Assembly (NCBI RefSeq): GCF_005860795.2
Contig: NZ_CP058350.1
Location: 2,634,501-2,698,500 of the forward strand
Length of the DNA: 64,000 nucleotides
Source: Peteryoungia desertarenae
GTDB taxonomy: Bacteria; Pseudomonadota; Alphaproteobacteria; Rhizobiales; Rhizobiaceae
Direction of reading: 5' to 3'
The translations under genes were made by a program, and so were the position numbers. Below are positions 1-7,629 of this stretch, piece by piece. The notes below the pieces were generated by a model. The model ran no database searches. It saw nothing but the letters and a program-made list of their open reading frames with translations, and was not told the origin of the DNA. Numbering within the stretch: position 1 is the stretch's first letter; each line of letters starts with the position of its first letter.

Positions 1-135
1 GAAGGTTCAGCGCGTGCCAATGCTGCCGCCATTCGAGAGCAGTATCTCGATTGCGCGCAGGTGATCGAGATCCTCGATTTCATTGCGGCCGATAGTGACC
101 GCGCCCTGTCATCGCCGCATCGCGGCAAGAGTTGA
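1..135 (+). CDS. lpxA: LpxA, C-terminal end (partial)
   Basis: The frame is open from the first base of the window to the TGA at 133-135 and gives the last 44 residues of a protein that begins outside the window. The tail (ending [20 protein letters not shown]) resembles the C-terminal helical domain of UDP-N-acetylglucosamine O-acyltransferase, the first enzyme of lipid A synthesis. The identification rests mainly on position: lpxI starts 5 bp downstream and lpxB follows, the usual lpxA-lpxI-lpxB order of rhizobia. The left-handed beta-helix with the active site is not in the window, so activity cannot be judged. Confidence 0.8.
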   Translation, partial: EGSARANAAAIREQYLDCAQVIEILDFIAADSDRALSSPHRGKS

Positions 136-139
136 TAGC

Positions 140-1012
140 ATGGCGGCGGCAGGCAATCAGGGCCGGCTGGCGATTATCGCAGGTAGTGGAAAACTGCCGT
201 TGTTTCTGGCCCAGGCGTCCCGTGCTGCGGGTGAGGATCCTTTTGTGATCCGCCTGAAAAATGAAGCCGACCCGATTTGGGAAGGCTTTGACAATGCTGT
301 GATTGGTGTTGGCGATATGTCGGGCCTGTCTGGGTTGTTTGCGTCTCACGATATTGGCCGCGTTGTTATGTCGGGCGCAGTCAAGAAACGTCCGTCGTTC
401 CGCGAGATATCTCCGACCTGGAAATCCCTGTCCAAAGTTCCTGCCGTTTTGCGGACCCTTATGGCTGGCGGGGATGACGCAGTCTTGAAGATGGTCATCG
501 AGCTCATAGAGGCACAAGGCTGCCAGGTCATAGGCGCCCATGAGATCCTGCCGGATCTGCTCGCCGAAGTTGGCGCGTTTGGAGACATCCTGCCCACGTC
601 GGACGACCTTCGGGATATCGAGCGTGGAGCCGAGGCGGCAGAAGCACTCGGGCGCCTTGATGTGGGGCAGGGAGCCATCAGTGTTGGCGGCAGGATTGTG
701 GCTCTCGAAGGCGTCGAAGGTACGGATGCCATGCTGAAACGCGTTGCGGAATTGAGGGCGGAGGGACGGATTTCCCAAAGGCGCAAGGGCGTCCTCGTCA
801 AGCTCTGCAAGCCGCAGCAGGACATGAGAGCCGATCTTCCCTCTATCGGTGTCTCGACCGTAAAGAATGCTAGAGCCGCAGGTCTTGCAGGCATTGCAGT
901 GGAAGCGGGCAGGGCACTTGTCATCGAGCGCGAGGTCATGGTGGCAGCCGCCAATGAGGCAGGCCTTTTTGTCATGGGCATTGATCGTGGTTTGAAGGAT
1001 AAACATGCATGA
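140..1012 (+). CDS. lpxI: UDP-2,3-diacylglucosamine diphosphatase LpxI (DUF1009)
   Basis: A 290-residue protein of the LpxI family, the alphaproteobacterial replacement for LpxH. It hydrolyses UDP-2,3-diacylglucosamine to lipid X and UMP in the cytosol, between LpxA/C/D and LpxB. Visible family marks are the N-terminal Gly-rich stretch AIIAGSGKLPL and the C-terminal half with GVSTVKNARAAGL and GIAVEAGRALVIERE. I chose the ATG at 140, 5 bp after the lpxA stop. A longer frame from 83 would overlap lpxA and adds residues foreign to the family. The stop overlaps the lpxB start by 4 bp (ATGA), so lpxB is probably translationally coupled. Confidence 0.93.
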   Translation: MAAAGNQGRLAIIAGSGKLPLFLAQASRAAGEDPFVIRLKNEADPIWEGFDNAVIGVGDMSGLSGLFASHDIGRVVMSGAVKKRPSFREISPTWKSLSKVPAVLRTLMAGGDDAVLKMVIELIEAQGCQVIGAHEILPDLLAEVGAFGDILPTSDDLRDIERGAEAAEALGRLDVGQGAISVGGRIVALEGVEGTDAMLKRVAELRAEGRISQRRKGVLVKLCKPQQDMRADLPSIGVSTVKNARAAGLAGIAVEAGRALVIEREVMVAAANEAGLFVMGIDRGLKDKHA

Positions 1013-2187
1013 ATGCACGTCCCTTGAAAATCGCAGTCATCGCAGGTGAGGTATCCGGTGATCTCCTGGGCGCAGATCTCGTCGCAGCGCTTAAGCGCGC
1101 CCATGAAGGGACCATCGAACTCGTCGGAGTCGGTGGGGAAGCTTTGGAGTCGCAGGGTCTGACGTCCCTCTTCGACTTTTCAGAATTGTCGATCATGGGC
1201 TTTACCCAGGTGCTGGCAAAGCTTCCTCGGCTGATCGGACTGATATCAAAGGCTGCCGACGCGATCGTCAAGGCGAATCCCGATATGTTGCTGATCGTCG
1301 ACAGCCCTGATTTCACCCATCGCGTTGCCAAGAAGGTTCGCAGCAAAATGCCGAACCTGCCGATTGTGAACTATGTCTGTCCAAGCGTCTGGGCGTGGAA
1401 GGAGTATCGTGCGACGGCCATGCTCTCCTATGTGGATGCCGTGCTAGCAGTTTTGCCGTTCGAACCGGCGGTGATGGAACGCCTGGGGGGACCGAAGACC
1501 CACTATGTCGGACACCGGCTGACGAGCCACCCAGACATTCGACGGATTCGGATGGCCAGAACAAATCGGCCAGCGTCCACAGATGAGGACGAGCGAACCA
1601 TCCTTCTTCTTCCCGGCTCGAGAGCCAGTGAGATCAACGCCCTGTTGCCCGTCTTTGGCGATGTGATGAAGGAGTTCATTGAGCGCAATGGCAAGACGCG
1701 TTTTCTCCTGCCAACCGTACCCCGACAGGAAGCGCGCGTGCGCGAAATCGTAGCGGGATGGGATCTGCGACCGGAGGTCTTGGTTGGAGATGCCGCAAAG
1801 TGGCAGGCATTTGAAGATGCTGATGCAGCAATCGCGGCCTCCGGCACCGTGATCCTTGAGCTGGCTCTCGCGCATGTTCCGGTGGTGTCCACCTACAAGG
1901 GCGATTGGTTGATCCGTCTTGTCAGCCATAGGATCAAGATATGGACGGGCGCTCTTCCCAATCTGATTGGCGATTACGCGATTGTCCCGGAATATCTGAA
2001 CGATGTCGTGCGACCGGGAAGCCTCGTCCGCTGGGCGGAGCGCCTGTCGACAGACACGCTGCAGCGAAAGGCTATGCTTGAAGGCTTTGACCTCGTCTGG
2101 CAGCGTCTCGACAAAGAACTGTCGGCTGGCGAGAGTGGCAGTCTGGTCGTCATGGATTTGCTGCGCGAACGCGGGCTCATCTCCTGA
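1009..2187 (+). CDS. lpxB: Lipid-A-disaccharide synthase LpxB
   Basis: A 392-residue glycosyltransferase (family GT19) that joins lipid X and UDP-2,3-diacylglucosamine into the beta-1,6 disaccharide of lipid A at the inner face of the cytoplasmic membrane. Seen directly: the N-terminal VIAGEVSGDLLGA segment, CPSVWAWK near residues 125-132, LLPGSRASEI near 198 and the ASGTVILELAL nucleotide-binding segment near 285. Length is normal for LpxB. It overlaps lpxI by 4 bp and is the last gene of the lpx run here; the next gene converges from the other strand. Confidence 0.96.
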   Translation: MNARPLKIAVIAGEVSGDLLGADLVAALKRAHEGTIELVGVGGEALESQGLTSLFDFSELSIMGFTQVLAKLPRLIGLISKAADAIVKANPDMLLIVDSPDFTHRVAKKVRSKMPNLPIVNYVCPSVWAWKEYRATAMLSYVDAVLAVLPFEPAVMERLGGPKTHYVGHRLTSHPDIRRIRMARTNRPASTDEDERTILLLPGSRASEINALLPVFGDVMKEFIERNGKTRFLLPTVPRQEARVREIVAGWDLRPEVLVGDAAKWQAFEDADAAIAASGTVILELALAHVPVVSTYKGDWLIRLVSHRIKIWTGALPNLIGDYAIVPEYLNDVVRPGSLVRWAERLSTDTLQRKAMLEGFDLVWQRLDKELSAGESGSLVVMDLLRERGLIS

Positions 2188-2240
2188 GGGTCTGATCCGT
2201 CCCGGCATATGCGCTCAGATGGGCGCGGACAGCCGTCGGT

Positions 2241-3431
2241 TCAGCTCCATGCCACCATGGGATCAGCCAGATTGCGCCACGAGGACGGAGTGAAGCGTTC
2301 AGCGCTAAGAAGACAAGAGTCGAGTTCAGCTGCCAGGCTCTCTTGATCCATGGGGTCGCAACCTATGAAGACAATCTCCTGACGACGGTCGCCCCATACC
2401 GGATCCAGATAGGGTGACATAGCCCTGGCAAAGCCTGGATCGGTCGGCCACTTGTCTTGCGGCACCGACGCCCACCAAATTCCAAGCTTTGATGTTCGGA
2501 CCAAGGCGCCTGCCTGCGAAATCTCTCCTACGTGGTGCGGTCTTGTCGCGAGCCAGAAAAAGCCCTTGGCACGAACCACACCCGGCCAGGGACGGTTGAT
2601 GAAGGCGTGGAACAGCGCTGGGTCAAACGGTGCTCGAGCGCGGTAGACGAACGATCGGATGCCATATTCCTCTGTTTCCGGAACGTGATCCTTGAACCCG
2701 TGCAATTCCTTGAACCAAAGCGGGTGAGTTTCGGCTTCGCGCAGGTCAAACAGCCCAGTGCCAAGAATGTCACTCGGTGCAACTTGACCAAAGTCGGTCT
2801 CAATGATGCGTGCATCAGCATTGAGGCTGGCGATGATGGTGCGGGCTGCCTGTCGCTGGGCCTCCGTTGCGATCCCGACCTTGTTCAGAATCACGACATT
2901 CGCAAACTCGATCTGCTCCACGAGCAAATCGACCAGCGTGCGATTGTCGCCGTCGCCGGCGGTCTCTCCGCGATCCGAGAGAAAGTCGCTGGAGGAGTAA
3001 TCCTGCAGCAGATGTGCCGCATCGACCACCGTGACAAGCGTATCGAGTTCGGACACGTCGGAAAGACTGGCTCCATTCTCGTCGCGAAAATCAAATGTCG
3101 TGGCAATAGGTAGCGGTTCTGCGATCCCAGTCGCCTCGATCAGCAGGTAATCGAAACGATCCTGTTCAGCGAGCTGCCTTACCTCTGTCAAAAGATCATC
3201 GCGCATGGTGCAACAGATGCAGCCATTGCTGATCTCGACGAGTTGTTCATCGGTTCTTGAAAGGGCGGCGCCACCATCACGAACAAGAGCCGCGTCGATG
3301 TTGACGTCGCTCATATCATTGACAATGACCGCGACCTTCAGGCCGGCTCGATTGTTGAGGACATGGTTCAGAACAGTCGTTTTGCCCGCTCCGAGGAAGC
3401 CGGACAGAACGGTTACGGGAAGCTTTCGCAT
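2241..3431 (-). CDS. COG0523 (CobW-type) GTPase, probable zinc metallochaperone
   Basis: A 396-residue G3E GTPase. The Walker A motif GFLGAGKTT lies at residues 11-19, the metal-binding CICC at 71-74, and a C-terminal CobW domain follows with [12 protein letters not shown]. The guanine-specificity motif reads NKVG (183-186) rather than NKxD. Members of this family hand zinc or another metal to client proteins. A zinc role is inferred because a Zur-type palindrome (3444-3460) sits 12 bp upstream of the start and znuA lies directly upstream on the same strand. A terminator at 3472-3497 separates it from znuA, so it probably has its own Zur-controlled promoter. No cobalamin gene is nearby, so a CobW function in B12 synthesis is unlikely. 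Confidence 0.88.
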   Translation of the reverse strand: MRKLPVTVLSGFLGAGKTTVLNHVLNNRAGLKVAVIVNDMSDVNIDAALVRDGGAALSRTDEQLVEISNGCICCTMRDDLLTEVRQLAEQDRFDYLLIEATGIAEPLPIATTFDFRDENGASLSDVSELDTLVTVVDAAHLLQDYSSSDFLSDRGETAGDGDNRTLVDLLVEQIEFANVVILNKVGIATEAQRQAARTIIASLNADARIIETDFGQVAPSDILGTGLFDLREAETHPLWFKELHGFKDHVPETEEYGIRSFVYRARAPFDPALFHAFINRPWPGVVRAKGFFWLATRPHHVGEISQAGALVRTSKLGIWWASVPQDKWPTDPGFARAMSPYLDPVWGDRRQEIVFIGCDPMDQESLAAELDSCLLSAERFTPSSWRNLADPMVAWS

Positions 3432-3443
3432 ATTGGTGCCTTA

Positions 3444-3460
3444 ATGTAATAACATAACAT
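3444..3460 (-). promoter_or_regulatory. Zur-type operator of the COG0523 GTPase gene
   Basis: The 17-bp site ATGTAATAACATAACAT fits ATGTWAT-N3-ATWACAT at all 14 defined positions and has the same architecture as the site between znuA and znuC (4611-4627). It lies 12 bp upstream of the GTPase start. Binding by the Zur encoded at 6370 is inferred from the shared motif and from known Zur boxes of this general form in proteobacteria. Confidence 0.8.
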
Positions 3461-3471
3461 ACGCATTGCCT

Positions 3472-3497
3472 AAAAAGGCGGGTGAGTCACCCGCCTT
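3472..3497 (-). terminator. Rho-independent terminator of znuA
   Basis: Perfect 11-bp arms AAGGCGGGTGA (3475-3485) and TCACCCGCCTT (3487-3497); the folded loop would open a few central pairs. Read on the minus strand the stem is followed by a run of T (complement of 3472-3476). It starts 8 bp after the znuA stop and isolates znuA from the downstream GTPase gene. Confidence 0.85.
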
Positions 3498-3504
3498 CAA
3501 GACT

Positions 3505-4590
3505 TCATTGGGTCAGGCATTCAACCATCGAATTGGCGAGGTTTTTCATGAGTTTCCCGTAAAGGGCAGGTCCCGGCTCCAGCGCGCCGCCTTCCGGATC
3601 AAGCGTCCCATGCTTTGCGGACGTGCCCTCGGTGACGACGTTGATCAGCTTGGGCTCGAATTGCGGTTCGGCGAAAACGCAGGCGGCGTTCAAGGATGAA
3701 ATCTTGTCCTGGATTTCGGAAAGCCGCTCGGCTCCCGGCATCGTTTCCGGGCTTACCGTGATCGATCCTACCACCCGGACATTGTAATGTCGTTCGAAGT
3801 ATTGATAGGCATCATGGAACACGATGAACGGTTTGTCGGCAACAGGCTTCAAGCTGGCCGCAATCTCGGCATCAACGGCGTCGATTTCTGCCATCAACGC
3901 TTTGGTGTTGGCTTCATAGGTCGCCTTGTTGGCCGGGTCGACTTCTATCAGTGTCTTTTCGATCTGGCTCGCCATGGCTTTGGCATTCGTGGGGTCAAGC
4001 CACATATGCATGTCAGTGCCGCCATGGGCATGATCATGATCATGATGATGTCCAGCTTCCTTGCTCTCCGCCTTTTCATGCTCGTGATGGGCGTGGTCCT
4101 TATGATCATGAGCATGATCACCATGTGCGTGAGCCGCTTCTTTTGCGTTATCATCATGGTCATGGCCTTCACCGTCATGATGGTCGTGCCCGGCATGGTC
4201 CTCGTCGCCGTGGTCATGAGCCTCGAATGGGCCGCCTTCACGGAAAGGAAGCTCGGTCAGGCCTGGAGCGTCTTCCAGTTCGACAACCACAGCATTCTTG
4301 GGCAAGGCTTCCAGCGGTTTCTCAAGGAAGGCTTCCAGACCGTGACCGACCCAGAAGACGGCATCAGCATTTTCAAGTACGCGTGCGTCGGAAGGTTTCA
4401 AGGTGTATGTGTGCGGCGAAGCGGCACCTTGAACAATCAGGCTTGGCTCGGCAACGCCCTTCATGATGGAAGCGACCAGCGAGTGGATAGGCTTGATCGA
4501 TACAACAACATTCGGCTCGGCCCAGGCGGCGGTCGGCAGGGCAATCAGTGCGGCGGCGGAAGCGGCGAGGCCAAGTTTGCGAGTGATCAT
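3505..4590 (-). CDS. znuA: Zinc ABC transporter substrate-binding protein ZnuA
   Basis: A 361-residue periplasmic binding protein of the cluster A-I metal family. Residues 1-24 form a signal peptide ending AAWA. Likely metal ligands are H60 and H195 (in DMHMWLDP) plus a later His in the FHDAYQYFE segment. Residues 125-189 are a low-complexity His/Asp loop with about two dozen histidines, the feature that marks zinc rather than manganese binders. It is divergent from znuC across a 93-bp region with Zur-type palindromes, so the transporter is probably repressed by Zur when zinc is plentiful. The His codons create a long antisense frame that I regard as an artefact. Confidence 0.95.
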   Translation of the reverse strand: MITRKLGLAASAAALIALPTAAWAEPNVVVSIKPIHSLVASIMKGVAEPSLIVQGAASPHTYTLKPSDARVLENADAVFWVGHGLEAFLEKPLEALPKNAVVVELEDAPGLTELPFREGGPFEAHDHGDEDHAGHDHHDGEGHDHDDNAKEAAHAHGDHAHDHKDHAHHEHEKAESKEAGHHHDHDHAHGGTDMHMWLDPTNAKAMASQIEKTLIEVDPANKATYEANTKALMAEIDAVDAEIAASLKPVADKPFIVFHDAYQYFERHYNVRVVGSITVSPETMPGAERLSEIQDKISSLNAACVFAEPQFEPKLINVVTEGTSAKHGTLDPEGGALEPGPALYGKLMKNLANSMVECLTQ

Positions 4591-4610
4591 GACAGCTCCA
4601 TGGTTGGCAT

Positions 4611-4627
4611 ATGTAATATCATTACAT
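4611..4627. promoter_or_regulatory. Zur-type operator between znuA and znuC (strong site)
   Basis: The site ATGTAATATCATTACAT is a perfect inverted repeat with 7-bp arms and a 3-bp centre. It ends 20 bp upstream of the znuA ATG (minus strand) and matches the operator at 3444-3460. It is placed to overlap the znuA promoter; control by Zur is inferred. Confidence 0.85.
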
Positions 4628-4632
4628 CATTT

Positions 4633-4649
4633 GCGTTACGCTATAACGT
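4633..4649. promoter_or_regulatory. Second, weaker Zur-type site next to znuC
   Basis: GCGTTACGCTATAACGT matches the ATGTWAT-N3-ATWACAT pattern at 10 of 14 positions. Its centre is 22 bp, about two helical turns, from the centre of the strong site and it ends 34 bp upstream of the znuC start. It may serve the znuCB-zur promoter. This is an inference from spacing and partial match. Confidence 0.45.
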
Positions 4650-4683
4650 GTGGCATAGGTCAAGGCAACTAAAAAGGTTTTGA

Positions 4684-5562
4684 ATGTCCAAGCTTTCACG
4701 AGATCTGATCACGCCTCTGGTTCGCCTTGAAGGAGCCGGCGTCAAACGCGGTGGCAGATGGCTGGTGCGCGGGGTCGACTTCTCGGTATCAAAAGGCGAG
4801 ATCGTCACTCTGATCGGACCCAACGGCTCAGGGAAATCCACAAGTGCCAAGATGGCGATCGGAGTATTGCAGCCCGACGAGGGCCGCGTGCGCCGGGAGG
4901 CAAGCTTTCGTGTCGGTTATGTCCCGCAGAAGCTTGCGGTCGATTGGACCATGCCATTGACCGTAAGGCGGTTGATGACGTTGACGACATCGCTCACACG
5001 CCAGGAAATAGTGTTGTCTCTGGACGCTGTCGGCATTGGTCATCTGATCGATGCGGAAGTCCAGAATCTATCCGGAGGCGAGTTTCAGCGTGCGCTCTTG
5101 GCTCGCGCGATCGCCCGCAAGCCCGACCTCCTGGTTCTGGATGAACCCGTGCAAGGTGTCGATTTCTCCGGTGAGATCGCACTCTACGAACTGATCACGT
5201 CAATACGAGATAAAACAGGCTGCGGCATCCTGATGATTTCTCATGATCTGCATGTGGTCATGGCGGCGACAGACACCGTGATATGCCTGAATGGGCATGT
5301 CTGCTGTCGAGGCACGCCGGCGGCTGTAAGCCAAAGCCCGGAATACATGCGGCTTTTCGGTGCCAAGGCAGGCCAGACACTCGCCATCTATAACCATCAG
5401 CACGATCATACGCACTTGCCGGACGGGCGTGTCCAGCATGCCGATGGCTCGATCACCGATCATTGCCACCCCGGCGATGGCCATCACCACGATCACCATG
5501 ATGGACATCACCGTCCAAATCTGTCCGAGACACGGCGCGGGGAGGGCGTAGGTCATGCTTGA
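4684..5562 (+). CDS. znuC: Zinc ABC transporter ATP-binding protein ZnuC
   Basis: A 292-residue ATPase with Walker A GPNGSGKS at 45-52, signature LSGGE at 129-133 and Walker B LLVLDEP at 149-155. It powers zinc uptake with ZnuB and ZnuA. Past the ATPase core, residues 238-276 form a His-rich cytoplasmic tail with 14 histidines and one cysteine, absent from many ZnuC proteins such as that of E. coli; it may store or sense zinc. The stop overlaps the znuB start by 8 bp, so the two subunits are probably coupled. It heads the znuC-znuB-zur operon. Confidence 0.95.
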   Translation: MSKLSRDLITPLVRLEGAGVKRGGRWLVRGVDFSVSKGEIVTLIGPNGSGKSTSAKMAIGVLQPDEGRVRREASFRVGYVPQKLAVDWTMPLTVRRLMTLTTSLTRQEIVLSLDAVGIGHLIDAEVQNLSGGEFQRALLARAIARKPDLLVLDEPVQGVDFSGEIALYELITSIRDKTGCGILMISHDLHVVMAATDTVICLNGHVCCRGTPAAVSQSPEYMRLFGAKAGQTLAIYNHQHDHTHLPDGRVQHADGSITDHCHPGDGHHHDHHDGHHRPNLSETRRGEGVGHA

Positions 5563-6367
5563 CGACTTCTTCGTCCGCGCCTTGTTGGCGGGAATTGGAC
5601 TGGCCTTGACGACCGGTCCGCTCGGTTGCTTTGTCATCTGGCGCCGAATGGCCTATTTCGGCGACACGATGGCCCATTCAGCCTTGCTCGGTGTTGCCTT
5701 GTCGCTTTTCTTTTCGGTCAACCTCATGCTGAGTGTTTTCGTTGTGGCGGCCGTTGTGTCGTTGCTGCTGATCGTCCTGCAGAAACGTCAGGGACTGTCG
5801 GCAGATGCACTGCTCGGTATCCTCAGCCATGCCACGCTCGCGATAGGGCTTGTGATGGTCGCCTTCATGACCTGGGTACGATTTGACCTGATTGCATTCC
5901 TGTTCGGCGATATACTCGCCGTCACCCCGATGGACATTGCAGTGGTCTGGTGTGGTGGCGCAATCGTGTTGGCAACGATCGCCTATCTCTGGCGTCCGCT
6001 TCTCGCTGCAACGGTCAATTCGGAATTGGCCGAGGCGGAAGGCATGAGACCGGAAACAGCCAAGCTTGTCTTCATGCTTCTGATGGCGATCGTCATTGCA
6101 ATTGCCATGAAGATCGTGGGTATCCTTTTGATCACATCACTGTTGATCATTCCTGCTGCCGCTGCCCGTCGCTTTTCGTCGACACCGGAACTGATGGCAG
6201 TCATTGCCTCTGGTCTAGGTGCTGTGGCCGTCGTGATTGGCTTGTTCGGATCACTAAACTATGACACCCCATCTGGACCGTCGATCGTGGTGGCGGCATT
6301 GCTGCTGTTTCTCGTCAGCCTGTTGCCACGCCCCGGTCGCAATTCTGAAGATGTGAAAGGAGGATGA
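5555..6367 (+). CDS. znuB: Zinc ABC transporter permease ZnuB
   Basis: A 270-residue integral membrane protein of the ABC-3 permease family, with about eight hydrophobic segments and the conserved MAYFGDTMAHSALLG segment near residues 32-46. It forms the inner-membrane channel of ZnuABC. The start at 5555 lies inside the znuC 3' end (8-bp overlap). The stop TGA at 6365-6367 directly precedes the preferred zur start, so all three genes are probably made from one transcript. Confidence 0.94.
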   Translation: MLDDFFVRALLAGIGLALTTGPLGCFVIWRRMAYFGDTMAHSALLGVALSLFFSVNLMLSVFVVAAVVSLLLIVLQKRQGLSADALLGILSHATLAIGLVMVAFMTWVRFDLIAFLFGDILAVTPMDIAVVWCGGAIVLATIAYLWRPLLAATVNSELAEAEGMRPETAKLVFMLLMAIVIAIAMKIVGILLITSLLIIPAAAARRFSSTPELMAVIASGLGAVAVVIGLFGSLNYDTPSGPSIVVAALLLFLVSLLPRPGRNSEDVKGG

Positions 6368-6369
6368 CC

Positions 6370-6765
6370 ATGGCGAACCCGCAGCTCACCAAGAACCAGT
6401 CTTTGGTTTTTGACGCCTTGACATCGTCGTCATCGCCCCTGTCTGCCTATGGGCTCCTGGACAAGTTGCGCGACCACGGATTTCGAGCGCCGCTCCAGGT
6501 CTACAGAGCGCTCGACAAACTGGTCGAATTCGGGATGGTGCATCGGCTGGAGAGCCTGAATGCCTTTGTCGCATGCGCCCATCCCCATGATGGCTGCACA
6601 AGCCACGGCACGGTAGCCTTCATGATCTGCGGCAAGTGCGGCAATGTTGCAGAGTTCCACGACCACGCCATGGACGATCGACTGAGGGTTATTGCAAGAC
6701 AAAAAGGCTTCAAGGCGGAGAAAACGACGATCGAAATTCGTGGCCTGTGCGCCGGTTGTGCCTAG
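6370..6765 (+). CDS. zur: Zinc uptake regulator Zur (Fur family)
   Basis: A 131-residue Fur-family repressor: N-terminal winged helix (about residues 5-80), then a metal-binding dimerisation domain with a His-rich stretch, CGKCG and the terminal CAGC. The paired CxxC motifs are the structural zinc site. The first ATG, 6364, sits only 1 bp after the Shine-Dalgarno AAAGGAGG, so I chose the ATG at 6370, which has 6-7 bp spacing. Operon position behind znuCB and the Zur-type boxes at both promoters support zinc rather than iron as the effector. Autoregulation follows if znuCB-zur is one transcript. Confidence 0.92.
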   Translation: MANPQLTKNQSLVFDALTSSSSPLSAYGLLDKLRDHGFRAPLQVYRALDKLVEFGMVHRLESLNAFVACAHPHDGCTSHGTVAFMICGKCGNVAEFHDHAMDDRLRVIARQKGFKAEKTTIEIRGLCAGCA

Positions 6766-6771
6766 GTCGGC

Positions 6772-7299
6772 TCAGATCTCGACGAGGTCACGCTTGAAGC
6801 GCTTCCAATTCTCGACATAGCTTCCGGCTGAAAGCCTTAGACGGGCAATCGCATTTTCATCGAGTGTACGAACAACTCGGGCGGGAGAGCCGACAATCAG
6901 AGAGTTATCCGGGAATGCTTTGCCTTCAGTGAGAAGTGCATTTGCCCCAACGAGGCAGTTATTGCCGATCTTGACGCCATTCAGGACCGTGGCCCCCATT
7001 CCGATGAGGCTATTGTCGCCAATCTGGCAGCCGTGGATAATGGCATGATGGCCGATCGTACAGCCAGCACCGATCGTAACGGGAAAGCCGATATCCGTGT
7101 GAACCGTGACGCCTTCCTGAATGTTCGTTGAATCGCCGATGACGATGGGGTCGTTGTCACCGCGGAGCACCGCGCCGAACCAGATCCCAACATCGGAACC
7201 AATGGTCACGCTTCCGATAACATGCGCATTGGGCGCCACCCAGAAACGGTCCGCGTCAGCCAAGACCGGTTTCCGATTGCCAAGAGCATAAATGGGCAT
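6772..7299 (-). CDS. Gamma-carbonic-anhydrase-like hexapeptide-repeat protein
   Basis: A 175-residue left-handed beta-helix protein of the gamma-CA/YrdA/PaaY class. Hexapeptide repeats run through most of the chain, for example VIGSVTIGSDVGIWFG and IGAGCTIGHHAIIHG. The candidate zinc ligands are the His of TVHTD and the two His of IGHHAIIHG. Members bind zinc or iron, but carbonic anhydrase activity is proved for few. The start MPIYALG (ATG 7299) matches the family; an upstream TTG at 7320 would add seven residues. It converges on zur with only 6 bp between the stops. A link to zinc homeostasis is possible but unproved. Confidence 0.85.
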   Translation of the reverse strand: MPIYALGNRKPVLADADRFWVAPNAHVIGSVTIGSDVGIWFGAVLRGDNDPIVIGDSTNIQEGVTVHTDIGFPVTIGAGCTIGHHAIIHGCQIGDNSLIGMGATVLNGVKIGNNCLVGANALLTEGKAFPDNSLIVGSPARVVRTLDENAIARLRLSAGSYVENWKRFKRDLVEI

Positions 7300-7316
7300 T
7301 GACGCGCTTCTTTCGT

Positions 7317-7586
7317 TCAACGAATACGCAGGATAACCGGGTGCCGTCCGGCATGGGAGCCGATGTGGAGATGGATGTTCGCTTCAGGCTGCGAATAACG
7401 CCAGGCTCTCGCGCCATGGCAGAGCAGCAAGCCAATCAGGTCCTTTGTTTTTGAACGCTTACGGTTGAGCGCCAGGTCGGACAACCGGAAAGCTGCCTCA
7501 TGAAGAGGGTGCAGAGCATAAGCCGGCTCCAGTCCTTGATTGTCCTGGTCAGTTCCAGGACCACTCCATATCTCTCTCGATGCCAT
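7317..7586 (-). CDS. Small protein of unknown function (89 aa)
   Basis: I do not recognise this protein. From the ATG at 7586, preceded by a GAGGT ribosome-binding site 6 bp upstream, it encodes 89 residues (MASREIWSGPG...) with a His-rich C-terminal half (LHIGSHAGRHP). No signal peptide or membrane segment is visible. It lies in line between the D,D-carboxypeptidase gene upstream and the hexapeptide-repeat gene downstream, all on the minus strand with short gaps, which fits an operon. Codon use resembles that of the neighbours. The antisense frame covering the same bases looks less protein-like. Confidence 0.55.
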   Translation of the reverse strand: MASREIWSGPGTDQDNQGLEPAYALHPLHEAAFRLSDLALNRKRSKTKDLIGLLLCHGARAWRYSQPEANIHLHIGSHAGRHPVILRIR

Positions 7587-7629
7587 TTCACTACCTCGTA
7601 CGCAGAACAAAACCGAGGAATTTCAAGCC

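Noticed and set aside
3975..4210. Repeated CATGATCATG-like units as a possible repeat array
   Set aside because: They are the codons of the His-rich loop of ZnuA, not an independent repeat or CRISPR.
3787..4683. A 298-codon plus-strand frame opposite znuA with many Met and Ile
   Set aside because: The hydrophobic run is the complement of the His/Asp codons of ZnuA, not a membrane protein.
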